Shown here piece by piece: positions 7,739-16,113 of a DNA stretch of 36,303 nt. Location: the NCBI GenBank assembly GCA_030699205.1, contig JAUYJY010000013.1, positions 1-36,303 on the forward strand, read 5' to 3'. Made by a program: the position numbers and the translations under genes. The notes beneath the pieces are model-generated. The model saw nothing but the letters and a program-made list of their open reading frames with translations, had not been told where the DNA came from and ran no database searches. The stretch comes from Candidatus Pacearchaeota archaeon (lineage in GTDB: Archaea > Nanobdellota > Nanobdellia > Pacearchaeales > GW2011-AR1). How positions within the stretch are numbered: position 1 is the stretch's first letter; every line of letters starts with the position of its first letter.

Positions 7739-8476
7739 TTATTTTTTAGTGGTGGTTTTTTTAGGTTTTTGATGGGCTTTTAAATCTGGAAGGGCTTTAC
7801 TGAAAGACTGCTGGGTTGCAATGAGTTCTTTTTTGATGTCTTCTATGTTTGTAACGTAGTCACCCACTTTTCTTAATACTGAAGATTGAAGGATATCTAT
7901 TGTTTTTTCTATTCTTTTCAGGCGTTCTTCTATTGAGTCTGTTTTTGATTCAATTGTTGTTTTGAAATCTATTACTTTGTCTATTTTTTTTCTTATTTCT
8001 CCTAATTTTTCGGATACGACTTGTTCTGAAATTTCAGTGATTGTATCAGGGCTTATTGATGCGGGTGCATATCCATATTCTCCGTAATTCTCTGTGTAAT
8101 TTGACTGATTTGGATATTGGTTTTCATATTGTTCTGTTTGGTTTGGGAGGTATTCAGATATTTCCTGTGTCTTTGGAGAAGTTTGCATTATTGACTTTTG
8201 CATACCAGAAACTTCTTGCTGGCCCGGAAATTGAGAATTTTGTGCATCTGGATTTTGAAATTGTTCGTCGTTGTTTTCTTCCTGATATTGCACTTCAGGG
8301 TCTTGCTGAATTTGGTTTTCTTCTACTGGTTGTTCAACTGCGGCCTTTATTTTACTTTGCGATAGTGCTTCTGAAATCTCTTTATAAGAAATTCCCTGTT
8401 CTTGAAGGGCTTCGACTATTTGATTTTCCTGCATTCCCTGTTCATACATTTTTTTTACTTCTTCTAATACTGACAT
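7739..8476 (-). CDS. Coiled-coil protein with Gln-rich linker
   Basis: 245 residues in three parts. Residues 1-50 are a small helical domain (LEEVKKMYEQGMQENQIVEA, then LQEQGISYKEISEAL) that reads like a UBA- or helix-turn-helix-type fold. Residues 50-140 are a low-complexity linker rich in Gln, Asn, Glu and Pro. Residues 145-230 are a coiled coil (RKKIDKVIDFKTTIESKTDS and beyond), followed by a lysine-rich tail. It follows another coiled-coil gene by 5 bases, so the two are an operon and may interact. I do not recognise the family; a structural or scaffolding role is inference only. Confidence 0.82.
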   Translation of the reverse strand: MSVLEEVKKMYEQGMQENQIVEALQEQGISYKEISEALSQSKIKAAVEQPVEENQIQQDPEVQYQEENNDEQFQNPDAQNSQFPGQQEVSGMQKSIMQTSPKTQEISEYLPNQTEQYENQYPNQSNYTENYGEYGYAPASISPDTITEISEQVVSEKLGEIRKKIDKVIDFKTTIESKTDSIEERLKRIEKTIDILQSSVLRKVGDYVTNIEDIKKELIATQQSFSKALPDLKAHQKPKKTTTKK

Positions 8477-8481
8477 TTTAT

Positions 8482-8796
8482 TTATTTTAAATGGGGTTTA
8501 AATATATCAAACTGCCTTTGTAAAATCATTAATTCTTCCTTTCTTGCCGTTTCTGAAAGATGTTCTGAAATTCTTTTTAAGAATTCCTGCATTTGAAGAT
8601 TTTCTTGTTTTATTTTTAATACGGCTTTTTTTAATTCCTGAATTTCTTCTAAAATTGTTTCTCTATCTTCTATTAAATTTTTCCCTACTAAAAGTGTTCT
8701 GTCTTTTAGGAGTCTTTGTTTTTCTTCTATATCTCTCAATCGTGTGTTAACTTCTGAGAAATATTGCTGTTCTGCTGACTCATATGCCTCTTCCAT
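8482..8796 (-). CDS. Small coiled-coil protein
   Basis: 104 residues, nearly all helical and strongly charged, with heptad-like spacing (RLRDIEEKQRLLKDR, ILEEIQELKKAVLKIKQEN). It is the first gene of a two-gene operon with the coiled-coil protein at 7739-8476. A TATA box on the minus strand near 8824 lies about 25 bases before the ATG, which supports this start and a leaderless message. No known family is recognised. Confidence 0.8.
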   Translation of the reverse strand: MEEAYESAEQQYFSEVNTRLRDIEEKQRLLKDRTLLVGKNLIEDRETILEEIQELKKAVLKIKQENLQMQEFLKRISEHLSETARKEELMILQRQFDIFKPHLK

Positions 8797-8837
8797 GTCT
8801 TTTAAAAGGGCATTGAGTTTAAAATACTTGTTGTTTA

Positions 8838-8930
8838 TATAGCAGAAGACAAAATATTTTGAACAGTTTTTTGTTCTTCCGCTAATAGTCTAAGACAAAT
8901 ACCTTTCAATTATAAATGTCTTAGACTATA
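8838..8930 (+). mobile_element. A element, 93 bp
   Basis: A complete standard copy, 41 bases upstream of the minus-strand coiled-coil gene. It is the first of three elements in 560 bases. Confidence 0.93.
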
Positions 8931-9015
8931 TTCTTTAACATTCGTTAAAATCTAAGGACTTTTGATTAGAGATTTTTGATATTGATTTTTTGGGAGTTAT
9001 AAAAGGTTTTGAAAT

Positions 9016-9201
9016 TATAGTAGAAGACAAAATATAGATAATTCTGATAATTGGAACACTATTTGTCCAGAATTCTCTACCTGTACAATTCTGAAAACAA
9101 TTGTGCTAATCAACAGAATTGTCCATATTTTGAACAGTTTTTTGTTCTTCCGCTAATAGCCTAAGACAAATACCTTTCAATTATAAATGTCTTAGACTAT
9201 A
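9016..9201 (+). mobile_element. Composite A+B element, 186 bp
   Basis: A complete long form with B at 9035-9127. One change in A's second hairpin (AGCCTAAGAC) is not compensated in the other arm. Confidence 0.93.
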
Positions 9202-9300
9202 GAACCAAGTCAAGTTATGATGTTAAACGTCGTAGGGCGATAACTTTTGTTTGCGTAATGTTATTTCGGAGTTTTTATCCACAAGACAAGACTTTGGAGG

Positions 9301-9393
9301 TATAGCAGAAGACAAAATATTTTTAACAGTTTTTTGTTCTTCCGCTAATAGTCTAAGACAAATACCGTTCAATTATAAATGTCTTAGACTATA
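9301..9393 (+). mobile_element. A element, 93 bp
   Basis: A complete copy with TTTTTAACAG instead of TTTTGAACAG in hairpin 1 and CCGTT in the loop of hairpin 2. It ends 21 bases from the 3' end of htpX. The 618-base gap 8797-9414 is filled mainly by this element and the two before it. Confidence 0.93.
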
Positions 9394-9414
9394 TTAAAGA
9401 ACAATAAAATAAAT

Positions 9415-10329
9415 TTACATTCTTTCCAGTTTAGAAATTCTCTTTTCAATTGAAGGATGTGTTGCAAATATTCCTGAGATTTTCTTTTTTAATGGGTCTG
9501 AAATAAATAATGGGGCTACTGCCTTTGGAAACCTATGTTTATCTTTTTCTGAAACTTCCTGAGATTTAATCTTTTTTAATGCAGAAATTAATCCGGGAGG
9601 ATATCTTGTGAATTTTATGCCTGAAGCGTCTGCCCCAAATTCCCTTTTTCTTGAAATGGCAAGGGAAACTAAATTTGCCGCGATTGGTGCAAGAATTGCA
9701 AAAACAATTCCTAAAATTATAAGAAATATCTGCACCCTGCCATCTCTGTCTCTGCTATTTCCTGAAACTGAAGAAAACCATAGGCTTCTTAGAAAAATTT
9801 GAGCGATTATTGAAATCATCCCAATTAAGACTGCAGTTAATGTCATAAATCTTATATCATAGTTCGCGATGTGGGACATTTCATGACCTATAACTCCTTC
9901 TAATTCTTGTTTGTTTAACCTTTCTAAAGTACCTGAAGTAACACAAATAACTGCGTGTTCTGGATCTCTTCCCGAAGCAAAAGCATTAATTTGATGAGAT
10001 TCCATCACATAAAGTCTTGGCATTGGAAGCCCTGAAGCAATGGACATATTTTCTGCCGCATTATAAAACTCCCTGTGTGTTGTTTGAGACGCGGGTTTTG
10101 CTTTTACTGAAGCTAAAGCAATTTTATCCGAGTTATAATAACTAATTAAAATATAAGAAAGAGAAAAAATAATTGCAACTATCATTATAACAAAAAAGTA
10201 TGATGGGTCTAAGATTGCTGAAATGATATACCCTAAAATTATGAAAAACACAAAGATAATTATTATTAAAAAAAAAGATTTTATTTTATTTTTTTGAATC
10301 TCATCCTGAAATGAAATCTTCTCTGCCAT
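9415..10329 (-). CDS. htpX: HtpX-family membrane metalloprotease
   Basis: About 304 residues. HtpX is a zinc protease of the M48 family that degrades damaged membrane proteins with its active site on the cytoplasmic side. Two N-terminal membrane segments are followed by the catalytic HEMSH (HExxH) and the third ligand Glu in REFGADASG, with two more hydrophobic segments between them. I chose the ATG at 10329 over a TTG at 10374 because a TATA box (minus strand, about 10354) places transcription start at 10329, giving MAEKISFQDEIQ. LemA, a frequent genomic companion of HtpX, lies 500 bases upstream on the same strand, separated by one opposite-strand gene. Confidence 0.95.
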   Translation of the reverse strand: MAEKISFQDEIQKNKIKSFFLIIIIFVFFIILGYIISAILDPSYFFVIMIVAIIFSLSYILISYYNSDKIALASVKAKPASQTTHREFYNAAENMSIASGLPMPRLYVMESHQINAFASGRDPEHAVICVTSGTLERLNKQELEGVIGHEMSHIANYDIRFMTLTAVLIGMISIIAQIFLRSLWFSSVSGNSRDRDGRVQIFLIILGIVFAILAPIAANLVSLAISRKREFGADASGIKFTRYPPGLISALKKIKSQEVSEKDKHRFPKAVAPLFISDPLKKKISGIFATHPSIEKRISKLERM

Positions 10330-10385
10330 TATTTCATATAGAGATTTATGTATAAAAGCGTTTGCAAACTCCAATTTTTATGAAA

Positions 10386-10458
10386 TATACAGCAGAAGCA
10401 TTAAATAATCTTAAGCTTCCGCTACGTCAAGAACGCTGACAATTGCGTTCTTGATATA
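10386..10458 (+). mobile_element. C element: diverged relative of A, 73 bp
   Basis: TATA at both ends and two hairpins. Hairpin 1 pairs GCAGAAGC (10392-10399) with GCTTCCGC (10415-10422), extended by TTAA/TTAA, and keeps A's A-C mismatch and its GCAGAAG and CTTCCGCTA motifs. Hairpin 2 is a perfect 10 bp (TCAAGAACGC at 10427-10436, complement at 10445-10454) unrelated in sequence to A. The right-hand TATA runs into TTTAAA and looks like the TATA box of the gene at 10488. Confidence 0.7.
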
Positions 10459-10487
10459 TTTAAAAACCTCTTAAACCAATTAACAAA

Positions 10488-10799
10488 ATGAGCGGTGAAA
10501 ATCTGTTTTATACTCTAGAAAGAATAAAGGAACTTGAAGCGAAGGGAAAAAATGCAAAAGAGGAAGAGATTATTGAATATATTGAGATGACCGAAAACCC
10601 TAAAATCTATTCCCTCGAGGATTTAAAGCAATATCATGAGTATGTTAGAAAAATAATATTGAATACTCAGGAAGTTCAGGATAAATTGCTTTCTGAATTA
10701 AATAAAATTTCTTCTCCATCAAGTTTTGAACAAATAAAAGAAATAGTGACTAGAATCTGTGAAAGAGATATTTTTACTGACAATTATGTTAATAGATAG
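10488..10799 (+). CDS. Hypothetical small helical protein
   Basis: 103 residues, charged and predicted helical (LERIKELEAKGKNAKEEEII), with no membrane segment, signal peptide or known motif. A TATA sequence at 10455-10463, overlapping the right end of the C element, lies about 28 bases before the ATG, so the message is nearly leaderless. It sits divergently next to htpX and convergently next to lemA. I do not recognise it. Confidence 0.7.
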   Translation: MSGENLFYTLERIKELEAKGKNAKEEEIIEYIEMTENPKIYSLEDLKQYHEYVRKIILNTQEVQDKLLSELNKISSPSSFEQIKEIVTRICERDIFTDNYVNR

Positions 10800-10828
10800 T
10801 TTGGTGTGGATTTGAACTAATCACCAAA
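10800..10828. terminator. Hairpin between convergent genes; ACTAATCACCAA motif
   Basis: TTTGGTG (10800-10806) pairs with CACCAAA (10822-10828) around a 15-base loop, between the stop of the gene at 10488 and the end of lemA. It is probably a two-way terminator. The motif TTTGNACTAATCACCAA recurs at 15979 and 17361. Confidence 0.5.
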
Positions 10829-10831
10829 AGT

Positions 10832-11380
10832 TTAATCAAATTTTACTTTGGGAATTGCTCTTTCTTCTTTTGGAATTTGTAAAAATGGTTTTTGGGCTTT
10901 GTTGTAGAGTCTTGCAAAAATCACTCCCGGGAATGTTGTGCAAGTATTATTATATGAAAGAATAGAATCATTATAAAATTGTCTTGCATAAGCAATTTTG
11001 TCTTCTATTACAGACAATTCATTTTGCAGTTGAAGGAAATTTTCGTTAGCACGAAGTTTTGGATAATTTTCAGCTATTGCAAAGATTGATTTTAATGCAG
11101 TTTCTAATTGAGAACCCGCCTTCATTTTTGCAGGAAGAGTTTGAGCACCAAGAAGGGCTTTCCTCGCATCGGTTACTTCCTTTATTATATTTTTTTCATG
11201 TTTCGCATAGCCCTTTACAGATTCTAATAAATTTGGAACTAAATCCGCTCTTTTTTTCAATTGAACATCAATTTGCGATAGGGAATTATCTATTCTATTG
11301 CTTAATACAACAAGCCGATTAAAATAATATATAAAAACTAAAACTATCAAAATCGCAATAGATATTATCCACCAAATCAT
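10832..11380 (-). CDS. lemA: LemA family protein
   Basis: About 182 residues. A single N-terminal membrane anchor (MIWWIISIAILIVLVFIYYF) is followed by the typical LemA helical domain: LSQIDVQLKKRADLVPNLLE, a mid-protein stretch with AENYPKLRANENFLQLQNEL, IAYARQFYNDSILSYNN and FPGVIFARLYN. The biochemical role of LemA proteins is not settled; they are often found with HtpX or TPM-domain proteins. The ATG at 11380 is preferred over a TTG at 11389 because the minus-strand TATA box near 11405 predicts transcription starting at 11380. It is divergent from the thioredoxin-like gene at 11441. Confidence 0.93.
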   Translation of the reverse strand: MIWWIISIAILIVLVFIYYFNRLVVLSNRIDNSLSQIDVQLKKRADLVPNLLESVKGYAKHEKNIIKEVTDARKALLGAQTLPAKMKAGSQLETALKSIFAIAENYPKLRANENFLQLQNELSVIEDKIAYARQFYNDSILSYNNTCTTFPGVIFARLYNKAQKPFLQIPKEERAIPKVKFD

Positions 11381-11389
11381 ATTTATCAA

Positions 11390-11440
11390 AGTTTATGGAG
11401 ATTTATAAAGGTTTTTATATTCTATTAGATTTATTTTTTT
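11390..11440. promoter_or_regulatory. Divergent promoters for lemA and thioredoxin-like gene
   Basis: On the minus strand CTTTATAAAT (about 11400-11409) serves lemA; on the plus strand TTTTTATATTC (about 11413-11423) serves the gene at 11441. Each lies about 25 bases before its start codon, so both messages look leaderless. Confidence 0.65.
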
Positions 11441-11812
11441 ATGAATCAGATTACCAAAACTGCAGTTACTTTTGGAATATTAATTCTTCTGCTTTTTGGA
11501 TTGTATTTGTTTGCTAATTGGTTTTCTAAAACTACAGGGTATGTTTTAGGGGAGGATGAGAAGATTAATCTTGCACAATGTCTTGCAGGAAAGAAATCTG
11601 TTTTTTATATCTCCTCTACTTGTCCTTCCTGCGATTTAGAAAAAGAGTTGTTTGGAGAAACCGCATTGAAATTTTTAGAGATAAAGGAATGCAGGGCGAT
11701 TGAAGAATGCCCTGAGGGGGGAGTTCCTGCTTGGGAGATAAATGGAGAAATATACTATGGCTTTAAAAAATTAAGCGAATTAATTCAGATTTCCAAATGT
11801 AATGTGGAATGA
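11441..11812 (+). CDS. Membrane-anchored thioredoxin-like protein
   Basis: 123 residues: an N-terminal membrane segment (residues 7-27), then a small thioredoxin-like domain with the redox motif CPSC in YISSTCPSCDLEKELFG, the cis-proline region GVPAWEINGEIYYG and a C-terminal LSELIQISKC. This arrangement resembles the thioredoxin-like domain found fused to, or acting with, VKOR-type oxidases. It would act outside the cytoplasmic membrane in disulfide chemistry. Five further cysteines are present, which is unusual for such a small domain. It is transcribed from its own promoter, divergent from lemA. Confidence 0.82.
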   Translation: MNQITKTAVTFGILILLLFGLYLFANWFSKTTGYVLGEDEKINLAQCLAGKKSVFYISSTCPSCDLEKELFGETALKFLEIKECRAIEECPEGGVPAWEINGEIYYGFKKLSELIQISKCNVE

Positions 11813-11827
11813 GATTTTATTGTGAGA

Positions 11828-11919
11828 TATAGCAGAAGACAAAATATTTTGAACAGTTTTTTGTTCTTCCGCTAATAGTCTAAGACAAATACGTTCAATT
11901 ATAAATGTCTTAGACTATA
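11828..11919 (+). mobile_element. A element, 92 bp
   Basis: A complete copy with a one-base deletion in the loop of hairpin 2 (TACGTTC), between two plus-strand genes. Confidence 0.93.
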
Positions 11920-11991
11920 GTTGGCATCCGGATTAAAATACATAAACTTATAAGCCAACTATTAATTTAATTATTGTAAATCCTGTTTAAA

Positions 11992-13317
11992 ATGGAAAAA
12001 TTTAGAAATTTAGGGATTCCTGAAGAGATTTTGAAGGCAATAAAAGAAGCCAAGTTTGAAAAACCTAGTGAAATTCAGGAAAAGTCTATTCCCTTAATTT
12101 CTAAAGGACTTGATATTATTGGAGAGTCTGCAACTGGTTCGGGTAAAACCCTTGCTTTTGGTGTGGGGATAATTAATAAAATTGAAAGGGGAAAGGGAAT
12201 ACAGGCATTAATTTTAACACCTACGAGAGAACTTGCATTGCAAGTTTCAAGTTCATTGGAGTTTTTTTCTAAATATAAACCATTTGAGATTGTTACAATT
12301 TATGGGGGTGTTGGGATTGATAATCAGATTAAAAAACTTAAAACTGCAGAGGTTGTCGTCGGGACTCCTGGAAGAATTTTAGACCATTTACAAAGAAGGA
12401 CAATAGATTTTATGAATTTAAAGATTTTAGTCTTGGATGAAGCAGACAGAATGGTTGATATGGGTTTTGTTAGAGATGTTGAGAAAATAATTGGGCAATG
12501 TCCAATAAAAAGACAAACTCTGCTTTTTTCAGCAACTATTTCTTCAGAAACAGATTATATTGCAAAGAAATTTATGAAAAAACCTGTTGAAGTCCGGGCA
12601 GAGAGCCGTGTGGATGCAACAAAATTAACTCAAATTTATTATGATGTGGATAATAAAATAAAGTTTTCGGCGTTAGTTACATTATTAAAAAATGATAGGA
12701 CTGGTTTGGTGATGGTTTTCTGCAACACGAAAGCGAATACAGATTTTGTTGCAAAGAATTTGAAGTTTGCAGGAATTGATGCTCATGCGATTCACGGGGG
12801 ATTCTCGCAGGAAAAAAGAGAAAGGGCACTTAAAAGTTTTCACTCAAAATACGCCCACGTCTTGGTCTGCACGGACGTCGCAGCAAGAGGGTTGGATATT
12901 AAAAAAGTGTCACACGTTTATAATTATGACTTGCCTAAAGAACCAAACCAATATATTCACAGGGTTGGGAGAACTGCACGTGCGGGAGAAGAAGGGAAGG
13001 CAATTAGTTTAGTTTCAAGTAGGGACTATGATAATTTTGCCAATATTCTCAATAAACTTGGAATTAATATTATAAAAACCGAATTACCTAAAATAGACCG
13101 AATTAGGATTAGATGGATGGCGGAAAAAAAAGAGTTTAGGCGAGGTGGCTCTGGAGGAAGATTTGGAGAGCGTCAGAATGGGGGAAGTTCAGGAGGAAGA
13201 TTTGGAGAGCGTCAGAATGGGCGAAGTTCTGGAGGAAGTTCTGGAGGGAGTTACAGAAGGATGGGTTCAAATAATAAAAGCTCTGATAGAAGAGGTTCAG
13301 GGAATAGAAGAAGATGA
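11992..13317 (+). CDS. DEAD-box RNA helicase with RG/GS-rich tail
   Basis: 441 residues. It unwinds structured RNA, as in ribosome assembly or RNA turnover. All motifs are present in order: the Q motif region (FEKPSEIQEKSIPL), ATGSGKT, PTRELA, TPGR, DEAD, SAT, ARGLDI and HRVGRTAR. Residues about 383-441 form a disordered tail rich in Gly, Arg and Ser with the unit SGGRFGERQNG repeated, matching a 39-bp DNA repeat around 13156-13233. Such tails bind RNA and can promote condensates. A TATA box near 11945 predicts a short leader of about 20 bases. Confidence 0.95.
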   Translation: MEKFRNLGIPEEILKAIKEAKFEKPSEIQEKSIPLISKGLDIIGESATGSGKTLAFGVGIINKIERGKGIQALILTPTRELALQVSSSLEFFSKYKPFEIVTIYGGVGIDNQIKKLKTAEVVVGTPGRILDHLQRRTIDFMNLKILVLDEADRMVDMGFVRDVEKIIGQCPIKRQTLLFSATISSETDYIAKKFMKKPVEVRAESRVDATKLTQIYYDVDNKIKFSALVTLLKNDRTGLVMVFCNTKANTDFVAKNLKFAGIDAHAIHGGFSQEKRERALKSFHSKYAHVLVCTDVAARGLDIKKVSHVYNYDLPKEPNQYIHRVGRTARAGEEGKAISLVSSRDYDNFANILNKLGINIIKTELPKIDRIRIRWMAEKKEFRRGGSGGRFGERQNGGSSGGRFGERQNGRSSGGSSGGSYRRMGSNNKSSDRRGSGNRRR

Positions 13318-13642
13318 ATTGTTCCTATAAAAAGTATTGTCTATGAGAGAGTGAAAATAAAACTGGATTATCAGGAGAATTATATTTAAAATATCAAAAG
13401 ATGTCTATTTCTTGCATGGGGAGATTTACCTCGATATTTATTATACAATCTTGACCTTTCTCCACTAAATTCTATAATCTTAATATCTCGATGGTTCCCC
13501 AATTTATAAGATTACTTGAGCTATTCATTTGCCTACGCCAGGGATAATCTTTAAACCTGGATAGAACATTGAGTTATACAATATTTGGTCTTGGGCTTAC
13601 GATAACGCAAAGTTTATCAAGTTTTAATTATCACTCTTGTTT
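13318..13642. ncRNA. Noncoding stretch; possible structured RNA
   Basis: No gene is visible. A TATA-like sequence (TATATTTAAAATA, 13381-13393) is followed by an imperfect long-range inverted repeat: TGGGGA...ACCTCGATATT near 13417-13443 with AATATCTCGATGGTTCCCC near 13482-13500. A second hairpin, CCAGG/CCTGG, lies near 13539-13560. This could be a small RNA of about 100 bases. It does not match tRNA, SRP RNA or RNase P RNA. Confidence 0.25.
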
Positions 13643-14374
13643 ATGCTCAAAAAATCATATTTTGTTAATGAAAGCGAAATACGGAAATATAACATTCAAA
13701 ATATTGAAGTAAATATTGAAGTAACTCCACATGTTTTTCCGCCTCCAAAAAACAACCCAATAACCTCAGAATACATGAAAATAAATGGGGGCGAGTCAGT
13801 TATTGACATAGGAACTGGTTCAGGCATTTTAGCTATACTGGCCGCAAAACTTGGCGGCATTGTTTCAGCAACGGATAATGATAAATATGCCCTTGAATTA
13901 AGCAAGAAAAATGCAAGAGAAAATAATGTTACAATCTCTTTTGCGCTTGGAGACTATTTTGCCTCTTTTCATAATAAATTTGATGTAATTATTGGAAATT
14001 TATCACAAACTATATTACCACCAAATTATAATAAAATGCCCCAGTTATATCGGTTTGTTGATGGAGGAAAAGAAGGTAATACACATATTATTGAGCTGCT
14101 AAAAAGAGCAAAAAAACATATGCATAAAAGTTCAAGATTATATGTAAATATTTTTACCATATCTGATTATCAAAAAACTATTGAATTAATGAACAATCTA
14201 TACAATGTGAAAATTCTTGCTAAACAATCTGAACCGGTAAAAGAATTTGTAGAAAATAATATTGATTTTTATAGATCTTTAGAGAAAACTGGAAAAATCA
14301 AAATTTATTTTGATGAAAGTGAAAACACTTGGATGGCAGAACAGATTTTTTGCGAATTAACTTTGAATAATTGA
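13643..14374 (+). CDS. Class I SAM-dependent methyltransferase
   Basis: About 243 residues. Residues 45-140 form a Rossmann methyltransferase: VIDIGTGSGILAILAAKLGG is the SAM-binding motif I, ATDND is motif II and FDVIIGNLSQTILPP is motif IV. The last resembles the NPPY loop of PrmC/L11-type protein methyltransferases but reads GNLSQ, so the target amide contact is altered and the substrate is unclear. The C-terminal 90 residues are not recognised. The start at 13643 (ATG) is chosen over a TTG six bases earlier. It stands alone between two noncoding stretches. Confidence 0.85.
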   Translation: MLKKSYFVNESEIRKYNIQNIEVNIEVTPHVFPPPKNNPITSEYMKINGGESVIDIGTGSGILAILAAKLGGIVSATDNDKYALELSKKNARENNVTISFALGDYFASFHNKFDVIIGNLSQTILPPNYNKMPQLYRFVDGGKEGNTHIIELLKRAKKHMHKSSRLYVNIFTISDYQKTIELMNNLYNVKILAKQSEPVKEFVENNIDFYRSLEKTGKIKIYFDESENTWMAEQIFCELTLNN

Positions 14375-14598
14375 TCATACTTGACGCCAAAGACCAAACG
14401 CTAAAGGGGATGCTGTGCTTTCGCTCCACTGCGTTACGCTCACCATCTTATAACAAGGGATATAAGGTTTAGCCCTCGGCTCGGGCTTCACCCAAATTTT
14501 TCTTCCACTTTGTTCCAGAAAAACTTTGTATGTCCCTGACGTTTTGGAGATACTGCGATTAAGATAAGATTTATTAATTGATTTTAGTTTTTATTAAT
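14375..14598. other. Noncoding spacer of raised GC content
   Basis: No gene. The sequence is richer in G and C than its surroundings and has a small stem (AGCCC/GGGCT, about 14472-14488). GGCTTCACCCAAATT here recurs with one change near 22432. A TATA-like box at 14567-14575 serves the downstream cysteine desulfurase. Confidence 0.45.
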
Positions 14599-15744
14599 AT
14601 GGATGAGATATATTTGGATAATATTGCGACAACTCGGGTGAATGAAAAAGTTTCTAAAGTTATTTCTGATTCTTTATTGATTAATTATGGAAATCCCGGT
14701 TCCCCACATTGGATTGGAGAGAAGGCATTTAAAGAGATGACGAGAGTTCGGGTGGAAGTAGCAATAGAAATTGGATGCAAGGCACATGAAATTGTTTTTA
14801 CTTCTGGAGCAACTGAATCTAATAATCTTGCTCTGCAGGGAGTATTTATGGCAAATAAAAATAAGAAAAATAAGATTATTATTTCGGAAATAGAACATCC
14901 TTCGATAAGCAAAGTTTGTGATTTTCTTGCAGAGAATGGGGCGGTGATTAAACGCATTGGGGTTGATTCAGAAGGTTTTGTTAATTTAAAAGAATTGGAA
15001 AATGAAATTGATTCTAAGACTTTGGTTGTAAGTATAATGCATGTAAATAATATTTTTGGAACAATACAAAAGTTGAGGGAAATTGGAAAAATATGCAAAA
15101 AGAAAGGGGTTTTGTTTCATACGGATGCGGTTCAGGGTTTTGGAAAGTTAAATATTAATGTGAGGGATTTAGGAATTGATATGTTTACAGCTTCGGGACA
15201 TAAAATTTGTGCAGGAAAGGGAATTGGATTTTTGTATATTGGAGAGGATGTTAAAATTTCTCCTTTAATTGTTGGAGGGGGGCAGGAAATGGGTTTTAGA
15301 AGTGGAACGGAAAATGTTCCTGGAATTGTTGGATTTGGAAAAGCTCTTGAATTAGTAAAGAAAAAAGATTGGAGGAAAGTTGAGAAAACAAGAGATTTAT
15401 TTATTTCTGAACTGGAAAAAATTGGGGGAAGAATTAATGGGGTAAAAGGTAAAAATAGAATTTTTAATAATATTCATGTGAGTTTTGTTGAAAATGAAAA
15501 TTTAAAAAAAGAATGGAGTTCGGAAGATTTAATTTACAGATTATCTCAAAAAGGCATTTATGTTTCTGCAGGGAGTGCATGTAATTTAAAAAAAGCAAAT
15601 GAAGATTTGATTTTGAAAGCAATTGGATTAAAAGATAAAGAAATTATGAAGAGTATTAGAATTGGCTTATGGGATGAATTATCAGACAAGAAAGTCGAGG
15701 AAATTGTTAAAAAAATTGATAAACTCATTAAGGGATTTGATTAG
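14599..15744 (+). CDS. Cysteine desulfurase (IscS/NifS family)
   Basis: About 381 residues. This PLP enzyme takes sulfur from cysteine as a protein persulfide for Fe-S clusters or tRNA thiolation. Visible motifs are YLDNIATT, the FTSGATESNN phosphate-binding loop, EHPS, HTDAVQGFGK, the PLP-lysine motif ASGHKICAGKG and the catalytic-cysteine loop YVSAGSACN. RSGTEN is also intact. No scaffold (IscU, SufBC) or thiolase gene is adjacent, so the acceptor is unknown. The TATA box near 14570 and the MDEIYLDN start fit a leaderless message. Confidence 0.95.
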   Translation: MDEIYLDNIATTRVNEKVSKVISDSLLINYGNPGSPHWIGEKAFKEMTRVRVEVAIEIGCKAHEIVFTSGATESNNLALQGVFMANKNKKNKIIISEIEHPSISKVCDFLAENGAVIKRIGVDSEGFVNLKELENEIDSKTLVVSIMHVNNIFGTIQKLREIGKICKKKGVLFHTDAVQGFGKLNINVRDLGIDMFTASGHKICAGKGIGFLYIGEDVKISPLIVGGGQEMGFRSGTENVPGIVGFGKALELVKKKDWRKVEKTRDLFISELEKIGGRINGVKGKNRIFNNIHVSFVENENLKKEWSSEDLIYRLSQKGIYVSAGSACNLKKANEDLILKAIGLKDKEIMKSIRIGLWDELSDKKVEEIVKKIDKLIKGFD

Positions 15745-16113
15745 GAGTGTATATTTTATAGGTGTTTGATACATTTACGGACTAAATTTTAAGGGTTATT
15801 ACAAAGGACTTAAATTTTTCCTCTTGTTACAATATTAGATAAGATGAGGAAAATAATATGGGCAACTAAATTACAGGCACTATTATCTTAGTAATTTTAA
15901 ATAATTTATTATTTATAGATATTATTTTGTTATTAACATCTGCTTTTTGCAATCTTGGTGCGGTGAAAATATTTTGTCTTTGCACTAATCACCAAGTATA
16001 CAATTCGGATAACTTCAGAAAGCTAAGTAGCAAATTTGCAAATATTTATTAAATCAGTTTTACAATGATGGTGCAGGTAAAAGTTTTTATATAACCATAT
16101 TTATCAGAAAATC
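15745..16113. other. Noncoding spacer with hairpins
   Basis: No gene is visible. TTTTCCTC (about 15817) can pair with GAGGAAAA (about 15846). CTTGGTG (15954-15960) pairs with CACCAAG (15990-15996); this hairpin carries the TTTGCACTAATCACCAA motif seen also near 10811 and 17361. A TATA box (TTTTATATA, 16085-16093) is placed for a leaderless start at 16114. Confidence 0.5.

Noticed and set aside
9209-9300. A possible small gene between the second and third elements of the 8838-9393 cluster.
   Set aside because: No frame with a start signal and no repeat structure; it is just spacer.
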